Shown here in pieces: positions 1 through 9,120 of a DNA stretch of 43,518 bases. A model generated the notes under the pieces. That model was not told the origin of the DNA, made no database searches, and was given only the letters and a program-made list of their open reading frames with translations. The translations under genes were made by a program, and so were the position numbers. Every line of letters begins with the position of its first letter. Position 1 is the first letter of the stretch. The DNA lies in the NCBI GenBank assembly GCA_002391625.1, contig DGFJ01000005.1:1-43518 (forward strand), given 5' to 3'. The stretch is from Ruminococcaceae bacterium UBA3903. Lineage in GTDB: Bacteria; Bacillota; Clostridia; Oscillospirales; Acutalibacteraceae.

Positions 1-237
1 ATGTAAATAGAGAATTAGTAATTATCGTGTGGGTAATTAGGTGATGTGGTACAGGATATATAAACAATGTATACCAATACACTGTCAATATTAATTCACA
101 AATATTACCAATAAAATTGTGATATTGCATACTTTTTTATGCTGTTTATTTGGTAAATCGCCAATGGCTATTTTTTTCCCTAAGTGTTACAATTAATTTG
201 ATAAAATATTTAAAGAAAAGAAAGAGGGAAAATTACC

Positions 238-2733
238 ATGTATACATTCAAAAAAACAGCTAAAAAGCTTGTTGCATTTTTACTGTGTGCTTTGATGGTT
301 GCCTCCTGCGGAGTTTCTGCTTTAGCAGCAGAAGCTGTAGGCAATGCTTCACCACCTGACTATGTAACAAATGCTACAGCCAAGGCGATGTGGGCACAGT
401 GCTTAAACACCGACACCACACAAAATATCGAGGCTACACAATGGTTTGAAAAGAACGGAAAATACTATTGGTTTTTACCATCCTCAGCCGACCTAACTAA
501 TTTGGTGGTTTACCATAACTTTACTTCAGTAACGGTGAATGGTATGCCAATTATTAACGGTAACAGCTACAGTAGCTTTGAAAACAACAAGGAATATACA
601 GTAGCAGCAGATGGTAAAACATTTACATTGGTTGTCCAAAAGGCAGAGGGCATAGGTTCAATGTTTATTACAACAGCATCAGGCTCAATGGATTATATCC
701 ATGCTAATAAGGATAACTCTGAAACCGGTCAGATGGTGTTGGTAGATGAAAAAGGTTCAGTGTCCTATGACAATGGTTTAGATACTATTAAGGGCAGAGG
801 CAACACAACATGGGCTAATATTGCTAAAAAGCCATATAATATTAAGCTTGCAAAGAAAGCAGCTTTAATGGGTATGGCGAAAAGTAAGCGTTGGAGCCTG
901 CTTGCCAATGGTCAGGAGCATTCCATGATTAGAAACCGTTTTATGTATGACCTTGCAAATGACGCTGGTCTTGACTATTCACCAGATTCACGTTTTGTAG
1001 ATTTGTATGCCAATGGTGAGTACCTAGGTACATATCAGCTTACCCAAAAGGTAGAGCTAGGTGCTGATAATCTGGTGGATATTACTGATTTGGAAGGCAA
1101 CACAGAGGATGCCGTAAAGGCAGCTACAGGACAAAAGGATGTTGACCTAACAACATACAGCAAATATTCAGCTAACAAGAGAACAGCCTTTAATATTCCT
1201 AATAATCCAGATGATATAACAGGTGGTTATTTAATGGAATATGTATGGGGTGTAGGTGAGCCTAGCAGCTTTGTAACAAAGAAAAATCAAAATGTAGATG
1301 TTAAAAGTCCAGAGGCTTGCTCGGTTAGTCAGATAAATTACATAGCTGATTTTGTACAGGATATGGAGGATGCTATATATTCGTCAACAGGCTATAACTC
1401 AAAGGGTAAGTATTACACAGATTATATTGACACCAAATCAGCAGCGATTATGTATTTACTGCAGGAGTTTTCTGTGAATATTGACGGCGGTATTTCCAGC
1501 TGTTTCTTCTATAAGGATTCTGATATTACCGGCGATGGCAAAATACACGCCAGCCCCTGTTGGGATTTTGATGTAGCGCTGGGTAATTTAACAAGCACAA
1601 AGGATGGTGTCAAAATGACATCATACGATAAATGGTTTCAAAAGGATGCTTATCTTAGCAACACCAGAGGTGTAAGAACAATATTTGGTCAGCTGTGTCA
1701 GCATTCTGATTTTAACGAAGAGGTTACAAAGCTTTGGAACGAAAGCTTTATCCCAGCCTTTAACATAGCTTTTGGCATATCAGAGCAAACAGACAGGTTA
1801 AAAAGCTTAAAGACCTTAGAAAATGAAGTGCAGTCGTCTTCTGTTTTAAATTATACCCGTTGGAATCTGTCGGACAATCTGTTGGTGGCAGAGGCAGGAG
1901 ATACCCATCAACAACAAATAGCATATTTGCAAAATTGGATAGATAAAAGATATTCATTTATGAACACAGGCTTAGCTGATGTTGCAACAGCGAAAGTAAC
2001 CGCTAAGGCACAGCTTGACAGTCAGTATGATGACTACAAGGCAAAGGGTTATTCTGAGGATATTCTTGGTAAAATGGCAGCAGCGGTAACGGAGGGCAAA
2101 AACAATATTGACAAAGCCACTACAACCGCAGGCGTTTCGACAGCTTTACAAAATGCATTGAATAAAATGGCTTCCTATGTAGCGGATACCGTGTATTTTG
2201 ACAACTCAGAAACCCAGTGGGATAATGTATATGTATTTATGTGGGGTGGCAGCACCAATATGTCGTGGCCAGGTGTAAAGATAGCTGAGGCTGGTAAGGA
2301 CGTTTTCGCTTACACTGTACCAAATGGTAATAGCAATATTATATTTAACAATGGCTTGCCAGATGGTGACGGCAAGGAACAGACTATGAATTTATTAATA
2401 CCAGGCAACGGTTACATTTACAGTATTGATAAATCAACAGGTGTGTACGATGGTGATAAAAAAGGCACGGTGTATGATGGTCAATGGAAGGCATATTCAC
2501 CTGAACCATCTGCTGTGGTTTACGGTGATGTAGACGATAATATGTTGGTGAACCTAAAGGACGTTGTGATATTACAGCAATATATGGCTAAGATAAGTAC
2601 TTTAACAGATAATCAAAAAATTGCTGGCGATGTTAATGGCGACGAAATAATAAGCTTAAAGGATGTTGTTCTGGTTCAGCAGTATGTGGCAAAAATGATT
2701 ACAAAGTTCCCGGTAGAGGATAAGGTGGCATAA
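238..2733 (+). CDS. Secreted CotH-kinase protein with starch-binding module and C-terminal dockerin
   Basis: 831 aa. Residues 1-31 form a signal peptide (basic start, hydrophobic core, ALA-A cleavage site). A CotH-kinase-type domain spans about 180-560, with GRGNTTW, a MIRNR stretch and the acidic motif CWDFDVALGN. A helical linker (about 580-650) leads to a region from about 652 to 740 with WxxVYVFMW and MSWPGVK, which resembles a family 26 starch-binding module. Residues 762-825 carry two dockerin type I repeats, each with a GDV calcium loop followed by LKDVV and QQY. In the family, dockerins plug enzymes into cohesin scaffoldins; CotH domains are atypical kinases or structural proteins, often fused to dockerins in Ruminococcus. 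Export and dockerin are clear; the module identity and the substrate are inference. The ATG at 238 follows AGAGGG. Confidence 0.88.
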   Translation: MYTFKKTAKKLVAFLLCALMVASCGVSALAAEAVGNASPPDYVTNATAKAMWAQCLNTDTTQNIEATQWFEKNGKYYWFLPSSADLTNLVVYHNFTSVTVNGMPIINGNSYSSFENNKEYTVAADGKTFTLVVQKAEGIGSMFITTASGSMDYIHANKDNSETGQMVLVDEKGSVSYDNGLDTIKGRGNTTWANIAKKPYNIKLAKKAALMGMAKSKRWSLLANGQEHSMIRNRFMYDLANDAGLDYSPDSRFVDLYANGEYLGTYQLTQKVELGADNLVDITDLEGNTEDAVKAATGQKDVDLTTYSKYSANKRTAFNIPNNPDDITGGYLMEYVWGVGEPSSFVTKKNQNVDVKSPEACSVSQINYIADFVQDMEDAIYSSTGYNSKGKYYTDYIDTKSAAIMYLLQEFSVNIDGGISSCFFYKDSDITGDGKIHASPCWDFDVALGNLTSTKDGVKMTSYDKWFQKDAYLSNTRGVRTIFGQLCQHSDFNEEVTKLWNESFIPAFNIAFGISEQTDRLKSLKTLENEVQSSSVLNYTRWNLSDNLLVAEAGDTHQQQIAYLQNWIDKRYSFMNTGLADVATAKVTAKAQLDSQYDDYKAKGYSEDILGKMAAAVTEGKNNIDKATTTAGVSTALQNALNKMASYVADTVYFDNSETQWDNVYVFMWGGSTNMSWPGVKIAEAGKDVFAYTVPNGNSNIIFNNGLPDGDGKEQTMNLLIPGNGYIYSIDKSTGVYDGDKKGTVYDGQWKAYSPEPSAVVYGDVDDNMLVNLKDVVILQQYMAKISTLTDNQKIAGDVNGDEIISLKDVVLVQQYVAKMITKFPVEDKVA

Positions 2734-2749
2734 AAAGATGTGATTTATG

Positions 2750-2797
2750 GCGGTATGGTGAAGCTATGTTGACTGTACCGCTGTTTTTCGCTTTTTT
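2750..2797 (+). terminator. Terminator of the dockerin gene
   Basis: GCGGTA at 2750-2755 pairs with TACCGC at 2776-2781, followed by a T-rich run to 2797. The stem is short and the loop long, so this is a moderate call. Confidence 0.5.
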
Positions 2798-2821
2798 GTA
2801 ACAATTTAATTATAAAAACTA

Positions 2822-2850
2822 TTGACAAAAACCATATGCAACGATATAAT
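2822..2850 (+). promoter_or_regulatory. Consensus promoter for yceD-rpmF
   Basis: TTGACA at 2822-2827, a 17-bp spacer and TATAAT at 2845-2850: a perfect vegetative sigma-A promoter, as expected for a ribosomal protein operon. Confidence 0.85.
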
Positions 2851-2912
2851 ATTAGACAGTGTTTTGAACTGCCTAGGTATCTGAATATGTATTTTACAGG
2901 GAGGTTTGTTAT

Positions 2913-3413
2913 ATGCTTCTTGACTTAAAAGAGGTCTTTTTAAACGATGGTAAGAGGCTTGTACAGAACTGTAGTGTAGATATGTCGGATATGGAGATAA
3001 ACGGTGTAAAGCCTTTTGTTTCACCTGTAATGGTTAATGCAGTGGCAGATAATCGAGCAGGAATAGTTAAAATTACCTGTAAAGCTGATTTCACCTACTC
3101 ACGACCCTGCGATCGTTGTACAACCGACACAGCTAAGGATATGAGCATGACGTTTGTTCATCCTTTGGTTGTATCCCTAAGCGGTGACCACAATGACGAT
3201 TATATCGAAACTCCCGACTACACACTGGAACTGGACGATTTAATAATCGCTGATGTTTTGTTGGAAATACCGTCAAAGCATTTGTGTTCAGAGGATTGTA
3301 AGGGCTTATGCCCAATATGTGGCACAGACCTTAACCGAACAACGTGTAGCTGTGACAGCAGTCACATAGATTCTCGATTAGAGATTCTAAAACAATTAAT
3401 AGATAATGATTAA
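2913..3413 (+). CDS. yceD: YceD/DUF177 family protein
   Basis: 166 aa. The signature is C-terminal: a cysteine cluster from residue 125 (CSEDCKGLCPICGTDL and then CSC) typical of the DUF177/YceD family. An earlier DRC sequence lies in the N-terminal half. The family is linked to 23S rRNA and large-subunit biogenesis in bacteria and plastids, and it almost always precedes rpmF, as it does here 42 bp downstream. The start ATG follows GGGAGG at 2900-2905. Transcription most likely starts from the perfect promoter at 2822-2850. The family assignment is firm; the molecular role is known only in outline. Confidence 0.9.
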   Translation: MLLDLKEVFLNDGKRLVQNCSVDMSDMEINGVKPFVSPVMVNAVADNRAGIVKITCKADFTYSRPCDRCTTDTAKDMSMTFVHPLVVSLSGDHNDDYIETPDYTLELDDLIIADVLLEIPSKHLCSEDCKGLCPICGTDLNRTTCSCDSSHIDSRLEILKQLIDND

Positions 3414-3455
3414 GATAGCTCAACTGTAATATATTAAAGCAAGGAGGTGCTGATT

Positions 3456-3638
3456 GTGGCAGTACCAAAGAGAAAAACATCACACGCTAGAAAAAATAAG
3501 AGACGTTCAACTGTTTGGAAGATGGATGCTCCTAACCTAATGAAATGCCCTAACTGTGGTGAGTACAAAACAGCTCACAGAGTTTGCAGAAACTGTGGTT
3601 TCTACAATGGTAGAGAAGTAGTTAAGAAAGAAGCATAA
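3456..3638 (+). CDS. rpmF: Large-subunit ribosomal protein bL32
   Basis: 60 aa, the usual bL32 length, starting AVPKRKTSHARKNKRR, which binds rRNA at the base of the 50S subunit. CPNCG and CRNCG (about residues 30-46) form a four-cysteine zinc ribbon, so this is the zinc-binding paralogue type. I chose GTG at 3456 because AAGGAGGTG lies just upstream at 3441-3449 and because the product then begins like other L32 proteins; a TTG three codons upstream would add three atypical residues. It is cotranscribed with yceD and closed by a strong terminator at 3661-3702. Confidence 0.95.
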   Translation: MAVPKRKTSHARKNKRRSTVWKMDAPNLMKCPNCGEYKTAHRVCRNCGFYNGREVVKKEA

Positions 3639-3660
3639 TTTTTCTTAATTCTCGTTATTA

Positions 3661-3702
3661 AGATAGAGAAGGAGCATATGTATCCTTCTCTATCTTTTTT
3701 TC
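3661..3702 (+). terminator. Strong terminator after rpmF
   Basis: A perfect 13-bp stem (3661-3673 with 3683-3695), a 9-nt loop and a T7 tail. Confidence 0.93.
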
Positions 3703-3806
3703 ATTTTATAATCTAGATACCTGTTTTTCCAAAAATTAGTTATGCAGTGTATAGGGACATAAAAATGTCAATACTAAGCATTTAAGAGTGATAGAGTGGG
3801 AATGTA

Positions 3807-4060
3807 TTGAATGTACTACAAAACAGGATATATAATGTAAATGCAAGCGAAATACACTTAATGAAAACAAAGGCTGTTAACAGCGGAATCTAATATAGAC
3901 ATACGACAGGGACTATCAAAGTTTAGGTCGTCAGATATTATGTAAAACTTGATTTGTCAGCAGCGGTCTGTGAAGTAAAAACGTCACCTTAGTGATGAAG
4001 GGCTCACAGAACTTAAAGCAATAAATAAACTGGATAACTATTTATATTTGTTGATAATAT
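3807..4060 (+). ncRNA. Candidate structured non-coding RNA with its own promoter
   Basis: The gap of about 400 bp between rpmF and the DUF512 gene has no credible ORF. It holds a good promoter (TTGAAT 3807-3812, 18-bp spacer, TATAAT 3831-3836) followed by three hairpin-forming blocks: the palindrome GCTGTTAACAGC at 3873-3884; ACGAC pairing with GTCGT around 3902-3931; and a nested element with TCTGTGA (3967-3973) pairing with TCACAGA (4004-4010) around an inner TCAC/GTGA hairpin. ATAAATA and TATTTAT pair near 4022-4048. It could be an sRNA or the structured leader of the downstream gene. I recognise no known riboswitch or 6S, tmRNA or SRP core, so the class is unknown. Confidence 0.3.
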
Positions 4061-4105
4061 CGGTTTAATTTTAATCTAAAAACAAACCTTATAGGTGGTG
4101 TGGAT

Positions 4106-5413
4106 ATGGCAGTAAAAATTCAAAGCGTAACACCCAACAGCTATGCTGACAATTGTGGCATACAGCCACTGGAAAGCTTGCTTTCTATTAATGGTAATGA
4201 AATAATAGATGTTCTGGACTATCGCTTTTATCAAATAGCTAAGGATATGAATTTAGTTGTACAGGACAGCGTAGGCAATACACGCAGGGTTCATTTTAAA
4301 AAATCAGAATACGATGAAATAGGTTTAGAGTTTGAAACGTATTTAATGGACAAGGAACATTCCTGTAGAAATAAATGTGTTTTTTGCTTCATCGACCAAT
4401 TGCCAAAGGGCATGAGGGATACCTTGTATTTTAAGGATGATGATTCAAGACTATCATTTTTATTTGGTAACTACATCACCCTTACAAATCTTTCAGACCA
4501 TGAAATTAACCGTATCATTAAAATGCATATTAGTCCAATTAATATTTCTGTTCATACAACTAACCCAGAGCTTCGTGTGAAAATGATGGGTAACCGTTTT
4601 GCTGGTTTGGCATTGGACAAGCTGTACCGTTTTGCACAGGCTGGCATAAAAATTAACTGCCAAATTGTGTCCTGCCCTGGCATTAACGATGGTGAGGAAT
4701 TAAAACGAACATTATCAGACCTAGAACAGCTGTACCCAGCGGTAGAGTGTGTAGCTATAGTGCCTGTGGGCTTAACCAGATACCGTGATGGTTTGTTCCC
4801 GCTAGTTCCATACACACAAAAAACAGCAGAAGAAACCTTACAGATTATTGAGTACTTTGGTAACCAATGCAAGGAAAAATATGGTCAACGTATAATCTAT
4901 GCTGGTGACGAATTTTATCTTAAAGCTCAGCGAAAAATGCCGGATGCAGATTTTTATGAGGATTTTGACCAGCTGGAGAATGGTGTTGGAATGTTAGCGC
5001 TGATGAAGGATGAGGTAACATACACCTTAGGCTTTACAGCGGGCTACAATGATACAGAAAAAACAGTTACGTTGGCGTGTGGCACAGGTGTTGAACAATT
5101 TATGAGAGATTTACTTAGCAATGTGACGGTTAAATTTCCAAAGGTGAAAATTAATGTTGTAGGTATAAAAAACGACTTCTTTGGTGGTGGCATTAACGTA
5201 TCAGGCTTGGTAACAGGTGTAGATATTATTAACCAGCTGCGTGGCAAGGATTTGGGCTGTAAGCTGATTTTTCCATCTGTTATGCTTAGACGTGAGGGCG
5301 ATGTCTTTTTAGATGACACCTCAATAGACGATATAGAAATGGCGTTAAACGTTCCTTGTGTACCTGTAAATAATAACGGAGAACAACTATTGATGACAAT
5401 TTTAAAGGATTGA
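4106..5413 (+). CDS. PDZ-DUF512 radical-SAM-like Fe-S protein
   Basis: 435 aa. The N-terminal 60 residues resemble a PDZ domain (VTPNSYADNCGIQPLESLLSI). Then comes CRNKCVFCFIDQ (about residues 85-96), a CxxxCxxC motif as in radical SAM enzymes, followed by LSFLFGNYITLTN and a DUF512-type C-terminal half. The family is often encoded beside der in Firmicutes, as here 104 bp upstream; its reaction is not established to my knowledge. The start is ATG 4106, eight bases after AGGTGG (4093-4098); the GTG at 4100 lies too close to that site. Confidence 0.85.
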   Translation: MAVKIQSVTPNSYADNCGIQPLESLLSINGNEIIDVLDYRFYQIAKDMNLVVQDSVGNTRRVHFKKSEYDEIGLEFETYLMDKEHSCRNKCVFCFIDQLPKGMRDTLYFKDDDSRLSFLFGNYITLTNLSDHEINRIIKMHISPINISVHTTNPELRVKMMGNRFAGLALDKLYRFAQAGIKINCQIVSCPGINDGEELKRTLSDLEQLYPAVECVAIVPVGLTRYRDGLFPLVPYTQKTAEETLQIIEYFGNQCKEKYGQRIIYAGDEFYLKAQRKMPDADFYEDFDQLENGVGMLALMKDEVTYTLGFTAGYNDTEKTVTLACGTGVEQFMRDLLSNVTVKFPKVKINVVGIKNDFFGGGINVSGLVTGVDIINQLRGKDLGCKLIFPSVMLRREGDVFLDDTSIDDIEMALNVPCVPVNNNGEQLLMTILKD

Positions 5414-5443
5414 TTGAGATTTTATATCCTTTTGTGTTATGAT
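5414..5443 (+). promoter_or_regulatory. Promoter for der
   Basis: TTGAGA at 5414-5419, an 18-bp spacer and TATGAT at 5438-5443, immediately after the preceding stop codon. Confidence 0.55.
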
Positions 5444-5517
5444 AGTTACACAGCTATAAATAAGAAATTATATGGGCGTACTGCTCATTTAAAAATATAT
5501 GAACTGGAAGTGATAAA

Positions 5518-6840
5518 ATGTCAAAGCCTGTAATAGCCATAGTTGGCAGACCAAATGTAGGAAAATCTACATTATTTAATAAGCTGGTAGGCAGAAGAAT
5601 ATCTATAGTAGACGATACACCAGGTGTTACCCGTGACAGAATATATGGTGAAGTTGAGTGGCTTAATAAAAAAGCAGATTTAATAGACACAGGTGGTATA
5701 GAACCATATTCTGACGATATTATATTAAAACAAATGCGTAGACAAGCAGAGCTTGCCATAGCCGCAGCTGATGTTATTATTTTGGTAACTGACCTAAGGT
5801 CTGGGCTGGTGGCTACAGATATGGATGTTGCCACTATGCTTCAAAAAAGTGGCAGACCTGTTGTTTTATGTGTAAATAAGTGTGACAAAATAGGAGAGCC
5901 AGACCCAGAGTTTTACGAGTTTTACAATTTGGGTATAGGAGAACCCGTTGGTGTTTCCTCTGTACATGGTCATGGTACAGGAGATTTATTAGAGGCAGCG
6001 TTTAGCTATATTCCAGATGAGGCGTGGGAGGAAAGCGACACAGAGGTGATCAGCGTCGCTGTAATTGGCAAGCCAAATGTAGGTAAATCGTCATTGATAA
6101 ACAAAATAGTTGGTGAGGATAGGTGCATTGTTTCAAACATTGCCGGTACTACAAGGGACTCTATTGATACCACCATTACAAACAGCCACGGAACCTTTAA
6201 CCTTACAGATACAGCGGGCTTGCGTAAAAAAAGCAGGGTAGACGATATTATCGAAAAATACAGTATACTAAGGGCTAAGATGGCTATCGAGCGTAGCGAC
6301 GTTTGCGTTATTATGATAGACGCACAGGAGGGCTTTACAGAGCAGGATTCCAAGGTGGCAGGCTTGGCTCATGAGGCAGGCAAGGCGTGTATTATTGCCG
6401 TTAACAAATGGGATGCCGTAGAAAAAGATGGTACTACCATGGCAAACTATCGCAAAAAGCTAGAGGTGGATTTTGCTTTCATGTCATATGCACCAATGAT
6501 TTTTATCTCTGCGAAAACAGGTCAGCGACTGGATAAGCTGTTTGAGATGATTAAACAGGTAGCAAACTCAAATGCTATGCGTATAAAAACAGGTACGCTT
6601 AACGATTTGTTGGCACAGGCAACAGCTAGGGTACAGCCACCTACGGATAAGGGCAGACGATTGAAAATATTTTATATGACACAGGCGTCCACAAAGCCGC
6701 CAACATTTGTTTTCTTTGTAAATAATGGAGATTTGTTTCATTTTTCATACCAAAGATACCTAGAAAATAGAATACGTGATACATTTGGATTAGAGGGTAC
6801 ACCTATGCGTTTTGTTGTTCGTGAACGAGGTGACAAATAG
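5518..6840 (+). CDS. der: Ribosome-assembly GTPase Der (EngA)
   Basis: 440 aa, the usual length. It carries the two tandem GTPase domains unique to this family. The first P-loop is GRPNVGKST at residues 10-18, with DTPG and NKCD; the second is GKPNVGKSS from residue 184, with DTAG and NKWD. A C-terminal KH-like domain follows (about 350-440), including the PPTFVFFVN stretch. Der binds the 50S subunit late in assembly and is essential in most bacteria. A weak purine-rich site precedes the ATG. The next gene begins four bases after the stop and is probably cotranscribed. Confidence 0.96.
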   Translation: MSKPVIAIVGRPNVGKSTLFNKLVGRRISIVDDTPGVTRDRIYGEVEWLNKKADLIDTGGIEPYSDDIILKQMRRQAELAIAAADVIILVTDLRSGLVATDMDVATMLQKSGRPVVLCVNKCDKIGEPDPEFYEFYNLGIGEPVGVSSVHGHGTGDLLEAAFSYIPDEAWEESDTEVISVAVIGKPNVGKSSLINKIVGEDRCIVSNIAGTTRDSIDTTITNSHGTFNLTDTAGLRKKSRVDDIIEKYSILRAKMAIERSDVCVIMIDAQEGFTEQDSKVAGLAHEAGKACIIAVNKWDAVEKDGTTMANYRKKLEVDFAFMSYAPMIFISAKTGQRLDKLFEMIKQVANSNAMRIKTGTLNDLLAQATARVQPPTDKGRRLKIFYMTQASTKPPTFVFFVNNGDLFHFSYQRYLENRIRDTFGLEGTPMRFVVRERGDK

Positions 6841-6844
6841 TACG

Positions 6845-7435
6845 ATGAATGAAAGACCAATTCTTGAAAGAGGTTTAGATGCTAATACATTTAAAAGCTA
6901 TTATTATCTTAAGGATGAATTAGTTGCTTTTTGCCGTAAAAATGGTTTGCAAGCAAGCGGAGGAAAGCAACAGCTGACACACCGTATCGCTTACTTTTTG
7001 GATACTGGTGAAAAGCTAGTATCTGTTAATAAGAGAAATGTGCCTGTTAACATTTGTAATATAGCAAGGGACAGCATAATAGAAAATGACTTTGTTTGCT
7101 CAGAAAAGCACAGGGCTTTTTTTAGGAAAAACCTAGGCAATTCCTTTACGTTTAATGTGTTGTTTCAAAAATGGCTAAAGGAAAACAGCGGGAAAACCTA
7201 TGGTGATGCTATTGAAGCTTACCATAAAATTTTAAGAGAAAAGAAAACTAAAAAAGTACCAATTGATAAACAGTTTGAGTATAACACATATATAAGGGAT
7301 TTCTTTAGCCAAAACAAAGACAAAAATCTATCAGATGCTATAAAATGCTGGAAATATAAAAAGAGTATATCAGGAAATAATAAGTATGATATTGCAGATT
7401 TAGAAATACTAAGCATTAATAGTATAGAGGAGTAA
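6845..7435 (+). CDS. SAP-domain protein (DUF6434-like)
   Basis: 196 aa. Residues 10-60 hold a SAP-type helix-turn-helix (YYYLKDELVAFCRKNGLQAS, then GGKQQLTHRI), a small fold usually found in nucleic-acid-binding proteins. The remainder is lysine-rich and contains two similar stretches of the pattern FF(x)KN...L.DAI. I chose ATG 6845, which begins MNERP as in relatives; an upstream TTG in frame would overlap der. It sits between der and plsY and eight bases before plsY, so it probably rides on that operon. No specific function is known. Confidence 0.75.
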   Translation: MNERPILERGLDANTFKSYYYLKDELVAFCRKNGLQASGGKQQLTHRIAYFLDTGEKLVSVNKRNVPVNICNIARDSIIENDFVCSEKHRAFFRKNLGNSFTFNVLFQKWLKENSGKTYGDAIEAYHKILREKKTKKVPIDKQFEYNTYIRDFFSQNKDKNLSDAIKCWKYKKSISGNNKYDIADLEILSINSIEE

Positions 7436-7442
7436 TTATAAA

Positions 7443-8168
7443 ATGGGAAATTCTTTTGTAAATTTTATTTTGGAAAATTGGTTAAGAATTTTGCTGGCAA
7501 TAGTGGCAGCGTATGCACTTGGTAGCCTTAGCTTTTCCATCATGATTACAAAAAAGGTAACAAAAAATGCCGATATTAGAAAGATGGGAAGCGGTAATGC
7601 AGGCTTTACAAATGTTTTACGTTCAGTTGGTAAGGGACCTGCTATAGCAACAATAATTTTGGATTTTCTAAAAGGCGTAGCGGCTGTATTTATAGGTGGA
7701 TTAATATTTTCCTCTATTTTTGCAGTTAATACACAACAGCAGTTAGAATTTATTACATATGGTAAGTATCTAGGGGGTATTTTTTGCATATTAGGTCATA
7801 TGTACCCAGTGTTTTTTGGGTTTAAAGGGGGCAAGGGCGTAGTAACTACCGCAGCGTTAATGGCAGTGGTGGATTGGCGAGTTTTTTTATGCACCCTTGG
7901 TGTATTCTTAGTTGTATTCCTAATTTCTAAAATCATTTCATTAAGCTCCTTAGCAGGCGCTGTGGCATATCCAATAATCACCTTTTGCTTTGTGTATTTT
8001 ATAGATTATGTGCCATCTCAGGCAGCGGCAGTACCTGTTTCTATGCTGTTTGTAATATTGTCGACAGCCTTTGCATTTGGAATAGGCTTGGTTGTGATTG
8101 TAAAGCATAGAGCTAACATTAAGCGTATAATTAACGGTACAGAAAAAAAGATTACGGCTAAAAAATAA
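7443..8168 (+). CDS. plsY: Glycerol-3-phosphate acyltransferase PlsY
   Basis: 241 aa integral membrane protein that transfers the acyl group from acyl-phosphate to sn-glycerol-3-phosphate, the first membrane step of phosphatidate synthesis. The family motifs are clear: LGSLSFSIMI at the start, GSGNAGFTNVLRSVG (about residues 50-64), and GHMYPVFFGFKGGKGVVT (about 117-134), which includes the catalytic glycine/lysine loop. Five or so hydrophobic helices are visible. A GAGG site lies in the end of the SAP gene, eight bases upstream. The length is slightly above the usual 200-220 aa owing to longer loops. Confidence 0.94.
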   Translation: MGNSFVNFILENWLRILLAIVAAYALGSLSFSIMITKKVTKNADIRKMGSGNAGFTNVLRSVGKGPAIATIILDFLKGVAAVFIGGLIFSSIFAVNTQQQLEFITYGKYLGGIFCILGHMYPVFFGFKGGKGVVTTAALMAVVDWRVFLCTLGVFLVVFLISKIISLSSLAGAVAYPIITFCFVYFIDYVPSQAAAVPVSMLFVILSTAFAFGIGLVVIVKHRANIKRIINGTEKKITAKK

Positions 8169-8190
8169 GGCATATATCCTGTTATGAAAA

Positions 8191-8219
8191 TTGACATACA
8201 TATATATTTGTGATATGTT
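8191..8219 (+). promoter_or_regulatory. Promoter for the zinc-ribbon gene
   Basis: TTGACA at 8191-8196, a 17-bp spacer and TATGTT at 8214-8219, upstream of the ATG at 8256. Confidence 0.6.
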
Positions 8220-8255
8220 AAAAGAAAAGTGCCATAGTAAATTGGAGGTATCTGT

Positions 8256-9071
8256 ATGATTTGTAAAAGATGCGGTTATCAGTTTGATAATGGAAAGTTT
8301 TGTCCAGAATGTGGTTTTCCTGTTGCTGAGAAAAGCACATGCATAAACCCTAAGGATGACAAAAAGGGCGATGCTTATGGACAAAACGGTGATACACAGG
8401 ATGTTTATATCTCTGGTAAAGAGTATAAACAAGAAAACCGTGATTACGGTGATAACTTTAATGATATAGAAGGCGAAAATACTCAGCAGGCAGAACCTCA
8501 GTATGGTGAACCGTACAATGAACAATATGACAATAATGTTCAGTATCAGCAACCACCCCAACAGCAGTATAGTCAACCATATAATGATGGTTATGAAAAC
8601 GGTGGATATAATGGTCAACCACAGGTGTATAATCAACAACACAATAAGCCATATCGGCAGCATGGTTCTGTACAAAACAATAAGAAAAGCAAAAATGGTA
8701 AGCAGAAAAATAGTAACACTACAGTAATCGTCACTATGGTGATTGCCATAGTAGTAATAATATTAGCTGTTGTTTTCTTTGCTTTTTCATCATGTAAGTC
8801 TAATGGTAATCAAAATGCTACCAACCCAACAGGTGCTACTAATACTACACAGGGGGCTACACAGCCGATTACACAGCAAAAAACGGAAAACGTTACCCAG
8901 CCACCAGCACCTACCAATCCACCGGCTACCCAACCGCCAGCACCAACAAACCCGCCGGCTACCCAACCGCCAGCACCAACAAACCCGCCGGCTACCCAAC
9001 CGCCAGCACCAACCAATCCACCAGCTACTGAACCAGAACCAGCTACAAATGAACCAATAACTGCTGAATAA
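8256..9071 (+). CDS. Zinc-ribbon membrane protein with proline-rich repeat tail
   Basis: 271 aa. Residues 1-25 form a zinc ribbon (CKRCGYQ ... CPECGF). It is followed by a low-complexity linker of about 120 residues rich in Gln, Asn, Tyr and Pro. A single membrane helix (about residues 157-178, TVIVTMVIAIVVIILAVVFF) leads to an external tail with four NPPATQPPAPT repeats. The predicted topology is a cytoplasmic ribbon and an outside tail that could span the cell wall. Such zinc-ribbon single-pass proteins are common in Clostridia and mostly uncharacterised; no function is assigned. Its own promoter and terminator make it monocistronic. Confidence 0.8.
   Translation: MICKRCGYQFDNGKFCPECGFPVAEKSTCINPKDDKKGDAYGQNGDTQDVYISGKEYKQENRDYGDNFNDIEGENTQQAEPQYGEPYNEQYDNNVQYQQPPQQQYSQPYNDGYENGGYNGQPQVYNQQHNKPYRQHGSVQNNKKSKNGKQKNSNTTVIVTMVIAIVVIILAVVFFAFSSCKSNGNQNATNPTGATNTTQGATQPITQQKTENVTQPPAPTNPPATQPPAPTNPPATQPPAPTNPPATQPPAPTNPPATEPEPATNEPITAE
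8897..9028 (+). repeat. Four tandem 33-bp repeats within the zinc-ribbon gene
   Basis: Units at 8897-8929, 8930-8962, 8963-8995 and 8996-9028. The two middle units are identical. Each encodes an 11-residue Pro/Ala/Thr repeat, and copy number may vary between strains through slippage. Confidence 0.9.
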
Positions 9072-9079
9072 CAGAAATA

Positions 9080-9116
9080 AAGCTGCATCGAATATTACCT
9101 TCGGTGTAGCTTTTTA
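9080..9116 (+). terminator. Terminator of the zinc-ribbon gene
   Basis: A 12-bp stem with two G-U pairs (9080-9091 with 9101-9112) followed by a T run. Confidence 0.88.
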
Positions 9117-9120
9117 TTTA

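Noticed and set aside
7950..8675. 241-codon minus-strand frame opposite plsY and the zinc-ribbon gene
   Set aside because: Hydrophobic low-complexity shadow of two well-supported + strand genes; no ribosome site or family.
8810..9088. Gly/Val-rich minus-strand frame over the 33-bp repeats
   Set aside because: It is the reverse reading of the proline repeat in the zinc-ribbon protein.
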